Shown: positions 1 through 11,337 of the stretch, piece by piece | Numbering within the stretch: the first letter of the stretch is position 1 | How the letters are laid out: each line of letters begins with the position of its first letter | Source: Siphonodentalium dalli | Lineage: Eukaryota; Mollusca; Scaphopoda; Gadilida; Siphonodentaliidae | NCBI GenBank assembly: GCA_032622095.1 | Contig: CP136066.1 | Span: 133,641,917-133,705,916, forward strand | Direction: 5' to 3' | Length of the DNA: 64,000 nt | Notes under the pieces: model-generated | Told to the model about the DNA's origin: nothing | Seen by the model: the letters and a program-made list of their open reading frames with translations, nothing else | Databases searched by the model: none | Made by a program: the position numbers and the translations under genes

Positions 1-355
1 AAGTTACTCAAATATTTGTAAACAATTGGTTCTTAGTAATTTTATCAAAGAATGCTTGATAAATATGAATATTATTTTATTGTTCATCATTCTTCAGAGT
101 GTTCAGTACACATTGCCATATTTTTTTCTTTGATATGGACTTTGTGTTTGTTGATTTTGGGTTCGAAAATTTTTATTTTAAAAACCTCTTATAAATTTCA
201 CATTTAGTATTTCTAACATATTCCACCATGAATTATACTCTTAAGATGTTGCATTCATGGGTTTGGTTACTGTGATTACTAATAAAAGTGAACATAAACC
301 TTTATTTTGACTCCATCAAATTTGGGGAAAATTGGGTTAGCAAAGTCCTTAAACT
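1..355. other. AT-rich DNA, no feature seen
   Basis: No homology, repeat or splice-bounded coding segment could be supported here. Confidence 0.5.
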
Positions 356-3346
356 TTAAAGACATATTAATTATTATTAATATTATGGACTTATTCGGGT
401 GCGTGAAACTGATAAGTAGTCAGGCACTACCCCAACATGATTCTACTAACACCACCGAAAATCTCGAGCAAATCAGTCGTACCTCGTCAAAGAAAACATC
501 ATCCAAACTACGGTCAATTGTAAATATTTACCTCTCGATTCGGGACGCAACTCTCACTCTCAGAGATAAACTAACAAAAACTATTTGGCCACCGAGAGTC
601 ACTGCATTTAATTAATATTTAAGAATGACGTCGTTTGTTGTCAATTTAATTTGGATATAATATTTGTAAATATAACTACTTTGAGCAAGATTATTCTCCA
701 TTTCCATTTGATCATCCTGCCGTAGTCCAACAAATTAGGTAATTCGGATTAAGGTATATTTTAATATTTGGACATTTATGTTACCTTACTCCTCATCGTC
801 CAACAAAAGACGTGAAAACTTGCAACGCGTAGAACCGATAAATCGATTGGCAAGGACATGCCCCTTTAACTTACACTGTTCACGTCTAATGACACAAATA
901 AAACTGTAAATAAAAAACACATACCTTTTGTTGGAATGTTAAATATCATGACTGAACTAACTAGCATAAATTTTTGTCACAATTAATCCATGAAATTTGA
1001 TCAGAATACACACGACAGAAATATCAACATCGTCTGCGCGGGAGATTACGCGCTGTGTTGAGATTACGTGCATGCGTAAAGAATCAGAAATCATGGAATT
1101 TTTTTAGGCCACACCAAACTTATTTCGCAGTTTCATTGTTCCAGACCACATAGGAGCAGGCTGATTTTTATGGACATTATGGGATCTATATCCTTATCAT
1201 TTTACGGAGTGAATGATTTTTGTTGACATATATATAGTAAGTATATGTGTAGTAAGTGCTAGATACAAACGCTAACTGGTTGTCAAGCCACATACAGAGA
1301 CGCAAGGAAAGCTATAGTGGGTGGGTGTCCAGTACGTAGGCCTTCAGTTTCAACAATTGGAAAGTTTATGCCTAACAGGTTGAATTTGTTTTGATATGCG
1401 AGTATTACTGTGGTCCTATTTAATGTGAAATTTGTAGTGATGAATCGATAATTATCTGCCACGTGGTCTTGTATTTTATGCATATAAAAACGAGCTTCGC
1501 TTTGATAATTGAGAATGACACAACTACGAAAATGCATATATGTATACAGGTGCAATTCTTCTATATAATTTGTAGCGCGCCGCACAGATGTGATATTTGT
1601 AAGCTCTGTGTGCGCACACATACGATTTTAGTCGAGCGACTTCTGTTTTTATCCGCATCGTATACGACCTGGTTGTTTACTTCTCGTGAATGCAATGGGT
1701 TATCGTATTATTAACGTTGGTATATAGGCTATAGGTATAGGTCTATATTTGTATTTATCGCAGATATTAAATATTAATTTCGCCGCGTGAACACATTAAT
1801 AGTTGAATCTGATTCCAAGGCTACTTCGAATAAATCGTACGACTCGATCGTAGAAAATCAAAATTATTTGATTTCTTGCGAGGCCGATCGTGCGACAAAA
1901 TTTCCTGCGATTTTCCTCCGCACACGCTACGATTTTACCCGTAACCGGTGCCCGATATTTGTCGTACGATATATATCGCATCGTGGCGGCGCGCTTGAGG
2001 CATGTTTAGGTTTTCCGTATCAATAATATATGTCGGCCGGTCTATTGCCAATTGTGTAATTTCCAATTTTACTTAACACAGTCAGTCAACTATTTTCGGT
2101 ATGGTACTGTACATACATACCGGTACTTCAATTTATCTCCAAGTTTTAACACGTATACATATTCACCGTATTAACTTGCCATTACTTACTGTAGAAAACA
2201 TTAACACAACTGTTTATTTGGACGTTGATTTACCGTTTTCTCACTTTACTGGAAAAAAGCGGTAATAATCGGTAAACATCGGAACGGCAGGATTTTTTTC
2301 TTGATGCCAATTATAAACAGGCAAACGAAAATATAGGCGAAGTGCCGTTCACAGTTAATCTGTTCATCACTAGAAATGTGTTGCTTTTATGCCAAAATAT
2401 CTAACATAGGCCTATGTTCCGGCTTTTGGTCATAGTTTTCGACTTGTGAACATTTCATGGGGCAGGTGGTCGTTGAATTCATCGAATACAACTGATTTAC
2501 TTACCTGAAAATCCACAGCAATACGAATATAATCCACATAAGTGAATAATAATAATAACTATTGCCCATGCATATCTTACTCTCTTCGAATCTTGACATA
2601 CGGGAGAGCTTGAGAGACCAAGCGTCCGGTTAACCATAAAGCATAGACTATTACGCTTTTTAAAAGTAATCAATTTGAATTTCAAAAATAATAATATAAT
2701 TTCCATATCCCTTCAAATATTGTTTACTTAAGAAAAGGCATATTTATTTTTGGTACATAAATGTAAATTATGGCATAATTTTGATAAGAACACTTGTATG
2801 ATGAAAATGTCAACAAAATCGGACAAACAGATCCTTATTATTGTTAATTATCAAACAAACAACATTTGGCGCTAATGTGCTGTCTATAAATGACAACAAT
2901 TTGACCCAGTTGATATTTCCAGATCTGCACGGCATATCTTGATTTTCACGAGTAAACAATTTGGATGGCCTTTATTTTAGAAGCGTGATGTCATCGTAAT
3001 CGTTTGTATTTGAAAATGTTGATATGTTTTCTACTCCGGGATTAAACTAACAAATCTGTAATTCTGACAACTTTTATATCACAATCTATGTTTGAACATA
3101 AAGAATACTATCTCCGCTACAGGTAAGAGTCATGTATTTGTATAAAATTTCAGATAGAATGATATTTTGAAGGGGTCATATCGGTGGTCGCTGGTGTTGA
3201 CCTGCTTCAAAATTTGTGCTAAATTGGTTTTCAGCTCTTTTATTCGACTGGAAGGGTTAAGATAATCATAAATGTCCAAATATTAAAATATATCTTAACC
3301 CAAATTTGTTGGACTAATCCTGCCGGGGTGTTTCACATCACTTTAA
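356..3346 (+). mobile_element. TTAA-flanked element, split by a nested insertion
   Basis: The left end TTAA|AGACATATTA and right end TTTCACATCACT|TTAA match the two ends of the short element at 47712-48079, whose interior also matches bases 360-713 here. The element itself is about 370 bp; the other 2.6 kb is a nested insert. TTAA on both sides in two independent locations suggests a TTAA-targeting (piggyBac- or Kolobok-type) non-autonomous element, though clear terminal inverted repeats are not visible. No coding capacity. Confidence 0.7.
723..3316. mobile_element. 2.6 kb inverted-repeat DNA transposon with 9-bp target duplication
   Basis: It starts TAGTCCAACAAATT and ends AATTTGTTGGACTA. 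The inverted similarity extends about 55 bp inward (TATATTTTAATATTTGGACA at the left, its complement at the right). The nine bases ATCCTGCCG occur directly on both sides (714-722 and 3317-3325). Removing the insert and one copy restores the same sequence seen in the short relative at 48,055-48,075. A 9-bp duplication is in the Mutator-like range. No transposase was recognised; the longest open frames are short and unlike known families. Confidence 0.8.
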
Positions 3347-4900
3347 GATACCGATTTATAAATATTTATTAAAACCTTATTTTTGGGACTTTAGATATCA
3401 TGATGTCCAGTGGGCATGCAGTAACTGTGGTCTGACACATCCTGAATTTGACTTTGGTACTTAAATTTAACTATTAATGTTGTATCAGGAGGGGCACACA
3501 TTTGGCCCTTGTGAATTGGGTTTCATATCGAATCAAATCTCGAAACAAATCAGCCAAATGATATCGAATCGAATGATTGCATCATATCGACATATCAATA
3601 GTGAAGATGTAGATATCATTTGACAGTGTGGTCGTACCAGTATCAATTTGCTCACTGATGTGTTATCTTCCCTCAGTATAATTCTCAATTCCTCATTTGT
3701 CATAGTGCGCATATTTCTATCGAAAACAGCAGGGGGGGGGGGGGGAGTCTGAAAAAAATTACAGGATACAAGGACTGGGTGGGTCGGTGTCCCCGAGCCC
3801 GGAATGCAGATTTTTTCTGATGTCATGCAATTGTTTTCCAAAATCATTTCTAAGACAAATTACAGCTTCAAAATGAATTGAAACAATCAGATTCATATAG
3901 TAGTGCATGCTATAGCCTTATACAGGTGAAAGGGGGCTCTATATTTTATTTTTTTGTCCACAATTTCTCCCTTTAACAGTTGAAACCATGGGGTGGGTCC
4001 GGTTTTGGTCGAGGAAAAAAATTGCAATGAAAAAAAATCCATTCTCATCTCTTCTCATAGTTTATCATGGCTTTTTTAACTTATTATACACGCAGGTACC
4101 GGTATCCTCTAACATACAAATTCATATTGCTTAAAAGTTTTTGGGACCCTCATTCCTTGAAATCCCACTGGAAACCCTAGTACTTTTTAAAATAAATACC
4201 CATTAGATTGATTTGCTGTCAAAAAGCCGAAAAACCGTTGGCCTCATTTGTTTATATTAATGATATCAGTCAAGATATTGAATAAACGATAAATAGAGTG
4301 ACCACGTGGTCGAAGTACATGGTCGATGTCGATACTTGACTACAGTGACTTAAGTCACATAATAACGTGTTGTTCACTGATTGGAGCATTAAAGGCTCCA
4401 GATTCAATCTCAGAGCATCTAATTTTCAAAATTTTCCGGGGTAGGCCCCCTCCCCCTCCCGTACTCTCCCCCCTCAGACCTTCGGCATCTCCTGCTGTGA
4501 TACTACTCGCCTCGACATTTTGTAGGAGAGCTACTCGCCACTCGCCCAGAATGATTTTAAGGGGAGCTCCTCATTGCTCACCAGTGATTTCCCACATGTA
4601 TGGAGAGGACTGGAACTGTGTTTATTTAATAAAATTGATGGTGTTTTTACTTTACACATGGACATATTTTAACCTATTGCTAATAAGGGACACAACTATC
4701 CTGTTAAAGTTGGTATTTTACCTTTATAACCATAAATATTTGGGTTTTTAAAGGTTTTGTCACTGGTTTTGTTTAGCATATTTTTCAGCCACGTGCTTTG
4801 TTTGTTTATTTTTTGTGGGTGTACTTGATCAGCATTCTCTCAGTTCCGATGCCGACACAATGAGAGACCCTTACCCTGCCAACAACACATTATTTAGTAG
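3347..4900. other. Intergenic or intronic DNA with a G-tract repeat
   Basis: A run of 16 G near 3731-3746 is followed by a ggactgggtgggtcggtgtcc stretch related to the repeats at 4905-5125 and 27023-27232. The rest shows no supportable gene. The open frame at 4326-4751 is proline-rich low complexity followed by unrelated sequence. Confidence 0.4.
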
Positions 4901-4904
4901 AATT

Positions 4905-5116
4905 TACAAGATTTTCATCAATTTTGGGGGTGGGTGTCCCAGACCTGGGTGGAAAAAACTTACGGTCCCGGGTGGGTGTCCCAGACTTGGGTGGAAAAAA
5001 CTTGCGCTCCCGGGGTGGTGGGTCCCCAAAACTGAAAAACAAAAAAATACAACCTTGTAAATTCCACCTTGTATCCGTAATATTTTTCCTGACCCCCCCC
5101 CCCCCCCCCCTGCCAG
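4905..5116. repeat. G-rich tandem repeat ending in a poly-C tract
   Basis: The phrase gggtgggtgtcccagac occurs twice about 50 bp apart, followed by a gggtggtgggtcccc variant, and the block ends in about 18 C with one interruption. Similar material lies at 3724-3800 and 27023-27232, so this is a dispersed family. Confidence 0.65.
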
Positions 5117-5480
5117 TATCCGCTCAAACAAGGGGAAGTAGGTAGCTGAGAGGTAGTGTACTGGTCTCTCGTGCTAGCAGACCGGTGATCTCAATCTGGT
5201 CAGGGTATTCTGACAAAAATCAGAACTGGTGTGTGCACATTAAATAACGCTAAGTGGAGTCACCACAGGGTTATAAAGTTACTCGGGCGTGTTAGCACCT
5301 AGACCAGTATCCGCTCAAGCAAAAGGGGAAGTCGGTAGCCGAGAAGTAGCGTACTACTGGTCTCTCATGCTAGCGGACGGGGATTGCAACCTGGTCAGGG
5401 TATTCTGACAAAAATCAGAACTCTGTCAGATACCAAGTTTGTCAGACTGAAAAGTCTCATTCGGGATCACTGAATAAAGA
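5117..5480 (+). repeat. Two tandem SINE-like units with tRNA-like A box
   Basis: Two copies (about 5117-5302 and 5303-5480) start agtatccgctcaa and contain GGTAGC(T/C)GAGA. The bases TAGCTGAGAGG fit an RNA polymerase III A box. A degenerate B-box-like stretch follows about 40 bp later (gtgatctcaatc, gggattgcaacc), then a shared tail gggtattctgacaaaaatca. The tRNA origin is inferred; no fold could be computed. Confidence 0.45.
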
Positions 5481-6350
5481 TCTGAATGCAAAAATGCCGA
5501 CTTCCCCTATTACAACATTTGTCCACGTATGTTGTCATGGGTGCAGTATGCTGTCCGATCAGGCACGGACATTAATGGCTGACCCATGTACACGCCTCGG
5601 TATGTGCGTGTTAAAGAACACTAGGCGTTGGTTACTGCCATATCTGCAACAGCTTCCTGTGGTGACAGTAACTGATACCTTTCATGTTTCATGAATTGGT
5701 TTAACTGAGAGAAATCAAGACAAAGACGTATGTCGTCACTATTGGGCACACCACTCAATAGGTTCAGTTACAGGTTGAATGATTCTGCTCTGAACCATGG
5801 ACCATGAACTGAATGCTTTAAAAAGACATTTATCGACACAGTTGACCCTACACGATCCTCTATACTGATAACGGACCGCAATTGATACACTTCCTGTCTT
5901 TTCCCAAATATTTTGAAGGAATGGGGAGTGTGACAGGTGACTTCATCCCCACATTATCCCCAATCCAATTCCCATGCTGAGGCGAGTGTCAAGGCCATGA
6001 AACATCTCATCAAAACATCTATAGGTCGAGACGGGGTGATTGATGTTGATATGTGACGGAAAGGGCTATTACAATGGCGAAACACTCCAAGAAGTGATGG
6101 ATTGTCTCCAGCCCAAGCTGTATACTGACACCCTGCACCTGACACCCTCCCTGTACACAAGCGTGTGTTTGCACCGGAATGGCAAGTGGCCATCAAAGAT
6201 GCTGATACGAAAGCGTAGATTATTCGGGAGAAACTAGAACGCCACTACAATGCACCAGCTCGTTATCTACCTGAGTTAACAGTGGTATGGGAAGCCAAAT
6301 TGACATTTAATAAATAATTGAGCTTAAGCGCAATAAGGAATCCCTTATGG

Positions 6351-6606
6351 AGCTTAAGCACAATAAGGAATCTCTTATTGAGCTTTTAAAGTGCAATAAG
6401 GAATCTGTTATTGTGCCTAATAAGGAATATTCTTATTGCGCTTACTCGCAATTAGATCTTCCCTTATTGCGCTTAAGCGCAATTAAGCACAATAATGGAT
6501 TCCTTCCTTGCGCAATAAGGAATCAAGCGCAATAAGTGATTCCTTATTGCGCTTAAGCGCAATTACATCCTTATTGCGCAATTACATCCTTATTGCGCTT
6601 AAGCGC
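6351..6606. repeat. Array of short palindromes inside the foldback element
   Basis: Copies of CCTTATTGCGCTTAAG and its complement CTTAAGCGCAATAAGG alternate, with variants such as TTAAGCACAATAAGG, giving about ten potential small hairpins. Confidence 0.8.
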
Positions 6607-6614
6607 AATTAATA

Positions 6615-6768
6615 TCAAATGGTGCAGTCCATGGTACAATGGGTGGAGCAAATATAGGATAATTCTATTATTTGCAGAGGGGTGATCTCTCATGAGATCA
6701 CCCCTCTGCAAATAATAGAATTATCCTAAATTTGCTCCACCCATTGTACCATGGACTGCACCATTTGA
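6615..6768. repeat. Long hairpin: 75-nt arms, 4-nt loop
   Basis: Bases 6615-6689 are complementary to 6694-6768 with almost no mismatch (one visible at tatagg/cctaaa); the loop is TCAT. The arms include GGTGCAGTCCATGGTACA and its complement. Confidence 0.92.
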
Positions 6769-7030
6769 ATTATAGGGAGTTCCCTTATTGCGCTTAACAA
6801 TTATTTATTAAATGTCAATTTGGCTTCCCATACAGTGGGAGCTAAAGTAGCTGATCAATACCACAACACTAAGTTGTGGAATAACTATGGCACAGTTGTC
6901 CAGATTGGTAACAACCAAGATTATTTATTGAAGCTGGCGTCTGGGCGTGTGTGACGACGCAACAGGCGGTTCATTCGAAAAAGGTTTACATTTCCCAAAC
7001 CTATAAATGAAACAGTCGCCAGATCTCAGG

Positions 7031-8361
7031 AGATCAACTCACCTGCCGTCGCAGAAAGAAAGTGTTTTATGTTTAGTTTTTAACTTTCCGAGGAAAGGGA
7101 AGAGATGATATGTTGTGGTCATATAATTCTGTAACGACCAATAATCGGTCTGGTTATCAGGGACCAGAACTTCCATTGTGTATTTTGTCTTGTTCTTGGT
7201 AATAATAAAACACTAAATTCGTAACAACGATTAGTGATTGTCAGTAGGCCTATTATGTCCTAGGAACGGTATATATTAGCCATAAATGGATCAAATTCGC
7301 ATTTAACCAGTTAAGAACTTAAGTGTGCAAATGTTCTTTGTGGCAATTTCTGCTACGAAATAAGGAAACATTATTAAGAAATAATGAAGTCAGCAAGCAA
7401 TCACATTCACGCAGCTGAAGTTCAACATATATGAAATTTTGCTAGATCAGTTACATCGTGCAATGCTTCGGTGGTCTATATACATGTAGTTAAGTATAGC
7501 TTTATATACTCGACAACAGTGTTTACATATGTGTGGTCTTTCTTTGGTATCATAATCTATCTTTGCAAAAAAGAAGTAATGAGATTGCAACTGGTGCCAA
7601 TGATTTGATAAAAAAAAACACGTTTTACAATGTATGCATCCATTCACTTCGGCTTTAGCCAAATTAATAACCGATTTAATCAACACCTTTTTGAAGTTGG
7701 CCGACAATTACGGATTTTGTTAGGAACATCGTAGACGGTAATTTCACCAATAATTTCTTTACAGGTGAAAGATACTTTATTTTATCTTATACCGGTTGGA
7801 GATATTGCCCATGCATTATACTTCATCTATAACACATAACGGACTATAAGCAGTGTGACTCCTGACTTCTTAGCAACATTGAGTCAAAAATAGGTTACAG
7901 GAAGTAAACAAAATTGTCATTTCAAGTTGAATCGGTTGTATAAATTATAATAGAACAAATTCCTGTGATTAAACGTTGATACATGTATATGACACAAAAG
8001 TATCTTGTATATAGAAATGTTTTCCCAGCTGAACTATATTCTTTCTTTGACTCGAACTTAAAACCGTATTATGCACTAACTGCTCTTCCCGGCGCATCAC
8101 ATTTTGTAAACAAAATGTAAGAAAACGTAGACTTTCACTCCGAAAAAAACTAAAATAATCCAGAAATAAATAAATAAGGCACAATAGCTTACCAGCAGTG
8201 TGTTTTGAGATGGACAACGTTCAGTTTACATGATATTATAGATCTTATATTCAATACAATGGAATCATGATCACCATGGAAACAAGCCTTTGGCTTTATG
8301 GTGTTATCCTTGGTTTTAAAGATCTTTAAATACACTGGGCTTTTTTATTATTTATAATTTA
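7031..8361. other. No supportable feature
   Basis: AT-rich DNA. The short open frames on the minus strand (7447-7707, 7969-8217) have no recognisable domain or codon structure. Confidence 0.4.
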
Positions 8362-8904
8362 TCTCATATATTTTGAAGACCTCTGTTTGTTTGTTTGTCT
8401 GTCTGTCTGTCTGTCATTAATACAAATCTACGATTCTCGACCGATCGGGACGAAACTTGGTACGTGAGTGTAGTTTGACCAGGCGGTGAACGTTGTCGTA
8501 TTGGCGAGCCCGTGCGGCGCCCGCTTCGCGCATGCGCAGACGAGATCTCGGAAACGGGTGGAGCTATCGACTTGAAATTTGGTATGTGAATGTATCTTGC
8601 CCCGGATACGAATTTTATCGGGTCACCGAGCCCGTGCGACGTCAGCTTCGCGCATGCGCAGACGAGATCTCGGAAACGGGTGGAGCTATCGACTTGAAAT
8701 TTGGTATGTGAATGTATCTTGCCCCGGATAAGAATTTTATCGGGTCACCGAGCCCGTGCGACGTCAGCTTCGCGCATGCGCAGACGAGATCTCGGAAACG
8801 GGTGGAGCTATCGACTTGAAATTTGCTATGTCAATGTATCTTGCCCCAGATACAAATTTCGTCGGTTTTTGAATAGCCTGGACAACGTCGGGCTCATCGG
8901 CTAG
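8362..8904 (+). mobile_element. Non-autonomous Helitron-like element 1 of a head-to-tail trio
   Basis: It begins TCTCATATATTTTGAAG directly after an A and ends GTCGGGCTCATCGGCTAG. The 3' end has a hairpin (CCTGGACaacGTCGGG, one bulge) nine bases before CTAG, as expected of a Helitron 3' terminus (CTRR). Inside are a TTTG/TCTG microsatellite and three roughly 121-bp units starting with the palindromic CGCGCATGCGC. No Rep/helicase gene is present. Confidence 0.82.
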
Positions 8905-9453
8905 TCTCATATATATTTTGAAGACCTCTGTTTGTTTGTTTGTCTGTCTGTCTGTCATTTATACAAATCTACGATTCTCGACCGATCGGGACGAAACTTG
9001 GTACGTGTGTGTAGTTTGACCAGGCGGTGAACGTTGTCGTATTGGCGAGCCCGTGCGGCGCCCGCTTCGCGCATGCGCAGACGAGATCTCGGAAACGGGT
9101 GGAGCTATCGACTTGAAATTTGCTATGTGAATGTATCTTGTCCCGGATACGAATTTTATCGGGTCGCCGAGCCCGTGCGACACCAGCTTCGCGCATGCGC
9201 AGACGAGATCTCGGAAACGGGTGGAGCTATCGACTTGAAATTTGCTATGTGAATGTATCTTGCCCCGGATACGAATTTTATCGGGTCGCCGAGCCCGTGC
9301 GACGCCAGCTTCGCGCATGCGCAGACCAGATCTCGGAAACGGGTAGAGCTATCGACTTGGAATTTGGTTTTTGAATAGCCCGGACAACGTCGGCCTCATC
9401 GACTTGAAATTTAGTTTTTGAATAGCCCGGACAACGTCGGGCTCATCGGCTAG
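8905..9453 (+). mobile_element. Non-autonomous Helitron-like element 2 (tandem copy)
   Basis: It starts TCTCATATATATTTTGAAG with no spacer after the CTAG of element 1 and ends at CTAG (9450-9453) after the CCCGGACaacGTCGGG hairpin. Its internal plan repeats that of element 1: microsatellite, then three roughly 121-bp units, with a short extra GACTTGAAATTTAG repeat before the 3' hairpin. Confidence 0.82.
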
Positions 9454-10310
9454 TCTATTATATATTTTGGAAGATCTGTGTGTGTGTGTGTTCGAGATGA
9501 ACTCGAAAACGGCCGACCCGATTTCGATGAAACTTGGTATGTGGGGGTATTTTCGGCCGGGGGGTGACATAGGCCTATTGATTTGCCCGTGCGACGTGAC
9601 CTTGAAATCGGGTAATTTCAAGGTCAAACGCCCGAATATCACTGGATTTCGATGAAACTTGGTATGTGGGGGTACCTTTGGCCGGGGAGTGGCATAGGCC
9701 TATTAATTTGCCCGTGCGATGTGACCTTGACCTTGAAATCGGGTCATTTCAAGGTCAAACGCCCGAATATCATGGGATTTCGGTGAAACTTGGTATGTGC
9801 GGCTACTTTCGGTCAGGGAGTGGCATAGGCCTATTAATTTGCCTGTGCGACGTGACCTTGACCTTGAAATCGGGTCATTTCAATCATTTCAAGGTCAAAC
9901 GCCCGAATATCACGGGATTTCGATGAAACTTGGTATGTGGGGGTACTTTCGTATGGGGAGTCTCATAAGCATATTCATTTGCCCGTGCGACGTGACCTTG
10001 ACCTTGAAATCGGGTCAATTCAAGGTCAAATCGCCAATTTTGATGAGATTTCGACGAAATTTTATACATAGGGTTACTTTTGTCCACTGAGTGTTTTGGA
10101 CGGGTCAAATCGTGACCCTGACCTTGACCTTCAAAATGATCAATTCAAGGTCAAATCGGGTAAAACCGGATGGATTTCGACAGGTACTTTTGTCGGGTAC
10201 TTTTGTCCGGGCAGTGTTTTGGACGGGTCAAATCGTTACCCCACCTGACCATGACCTTCAAAATGGTCAATTCAAGGTCCAAGCCCGGACGAAGTCGGGT
10301 CACCTTCTAG
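9454..10310 (+). mobile_element. Helitron-like element 3, different internal repeats
   Basis: It starts TCTATTATATATTTTGGAAG directly after element 2 and ends CCCGGACgaaGTCGGGTCACCTTCTAG-like, with CTAG at 10307-10310 and T next. Internal units of about 120-140 bp carry GATGAAACTTGGTATGTGG and paired TGACCTTGA / TCAAGGTCA motifs, decaying towards the 3' end. Same ends, different body: a related but distinct family. Confidence 0.78.
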
Positions 10311-11250
10311 TATTTTATACTCATTACCCACCCACCACCCCGCCACCCATAGTATCTTATGCGCCGCAGTCGCTCGTATAGAGGTTTATATAGTACCCAC
10401 CCACCACCCCATCCTGCCACCCATAGTATCTTATGCGCCTCAGTCACTCGTATAGAGGTTAGTACCCACCCACCACCCCATCCCGCCACCCATAGTATCT
10501 TATGCGCTGCAGTCGCTCGTATAGAGCTTAGTACCCACCTACCACCCCATCCCGCCACCCATAGTATCTTATGTGCCGCAGGGGCTCATATAGAGGTTAG
10601 TACTCACCACCCCATCCCGCCACCCATAGTAATTTATGCGCCGCAGGCGCTCGTATTGAGGTTAGTACCACCCCATCCCGCCACCCATAGTATATTATGC
10701 GCCGCAGGCGCTCGTATAGAGGTTAGTACCCACCCACCTCCCCATCCCGCCACCCATAGTATCTTATGCGCTGCAGTCGCTCGTATAGAGGTTAGTACCC
10801 ACACACCACCCCATCCCGCCACCCATAGTATCTTATGCGCCGCAGTCACTCGTATAGAGGTTAGTACCCACCCACCACCCCATCCCGCCACCCATAGTAT
10901 CTTATGCGCCGCAGGCGCTCATATAGAGGTTAGTACCCACCCACCACCCCATCCTGCCACCCATAGTATCTTATGCGCCGCAGGCGCTCGTATAGAGGTT
11001 AGTACCCTCCCACCACCCCATCCCGCCACCCATAGTATCTTATGCGCCGCAGGCGCTCGTATAGAGGTTAGTACCCTCCCACCACCCCATCCCGCCACCG
11101 ACAGTATCTTATGCGCCGCAGGTGCTCGTATAGAGGTTAGTACCCTCCTACCAACCCATCCCGCCACCCACAGTATCTTATGCGCCGCAGGCGCTCGTAT
11201 AGAGGTTAGTACCCTCCCACCACCCCATCCCGCCACCCACAGTATCTTAA
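10311..11250. repeat. Minisatellite, about 70-bp unit, about 13 copies
   Basis: The unit contains ccacccatagtatcttatgc, then gccgcaggcgctcgtataga, then ggttagtacccacccaccac. TTATGCGC recurs about every 64-74 bp from 10354 to 11180. Many units are 69 bp, so open frames persist on both strands; this is a by-product of the period, not coding. Confidence 0.95.
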
Positions 11251-11337
11251 CAACAAGGACTAGGTTATTACCAGCAAATTGTCTGATCGGTAGTGTTTTG
11301 ATCATTTATAATTTCGAGATGAACATTCTTAAAAAGT

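Larger units (their letters stand above)
6286..6832. mobile_element. 547-bp foldback element with 6-bp target duplication
   Basis: The ends TATGGGAAGCCAAATTGACA and its complement form inverted termini of about 65 bp (6286-6350 and 6770-6832). CAGTGG lies on both sides (6280-6285, 6833-6838). Between them lies an array of short palindromes built from TTAAGCGCAATAAGG, and a near-perfect hairpin. Excision of the insert plus one CAGTGG would rejoin the integrase reading frame exactly, which confirms the boundaries. Confidence 0.88.
5857..7030 (+). pseudogene. Broken Ty3/Gypsy-type integrase gene, interrupted by a foldback element
   Basis: Fragments in different + frames are recognisable as the end of an LTR-retrotransposon integrase: YTDNGPQ (from about 5862), PHYPQSN followed by an AExSVKAMKHLIK stretch (about 5949-6017), NTPRSDGLSPAQ (about 6080-6118), an FAPEWQ segment and, beyond the insertion, a GTVVQIGNNQDYLLKLASGRV block (about 6890-6951) typical of the C-terminal domain. 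At least one frameshift and several in-frame stops separate them, so no protein can be made. The insertion at 6286-6832 splits the C-terminal part. No reverse transcriptase or LTRs were found; this is an old fragment. Confidence 0.8.

Noticed and set aside
1950-2030. CpG-rich stretch as a possible promoter of the GTPBP2-like gene
   Set aside because: It lies inside the 2.6 kb inverted-repeat element, is short, and no first exon follows.
4326-4751. 141-codon open frame with a poly-proline stretch
   Set aside because: The proline run is a C-rich low-complexity tract; no domain or splice context.
8493-9374. Overlapping 60-119 codon frames on both strands
   Set aside because: Shadows of the roughly 121-bp internal repeats of the Helitron-like elements.
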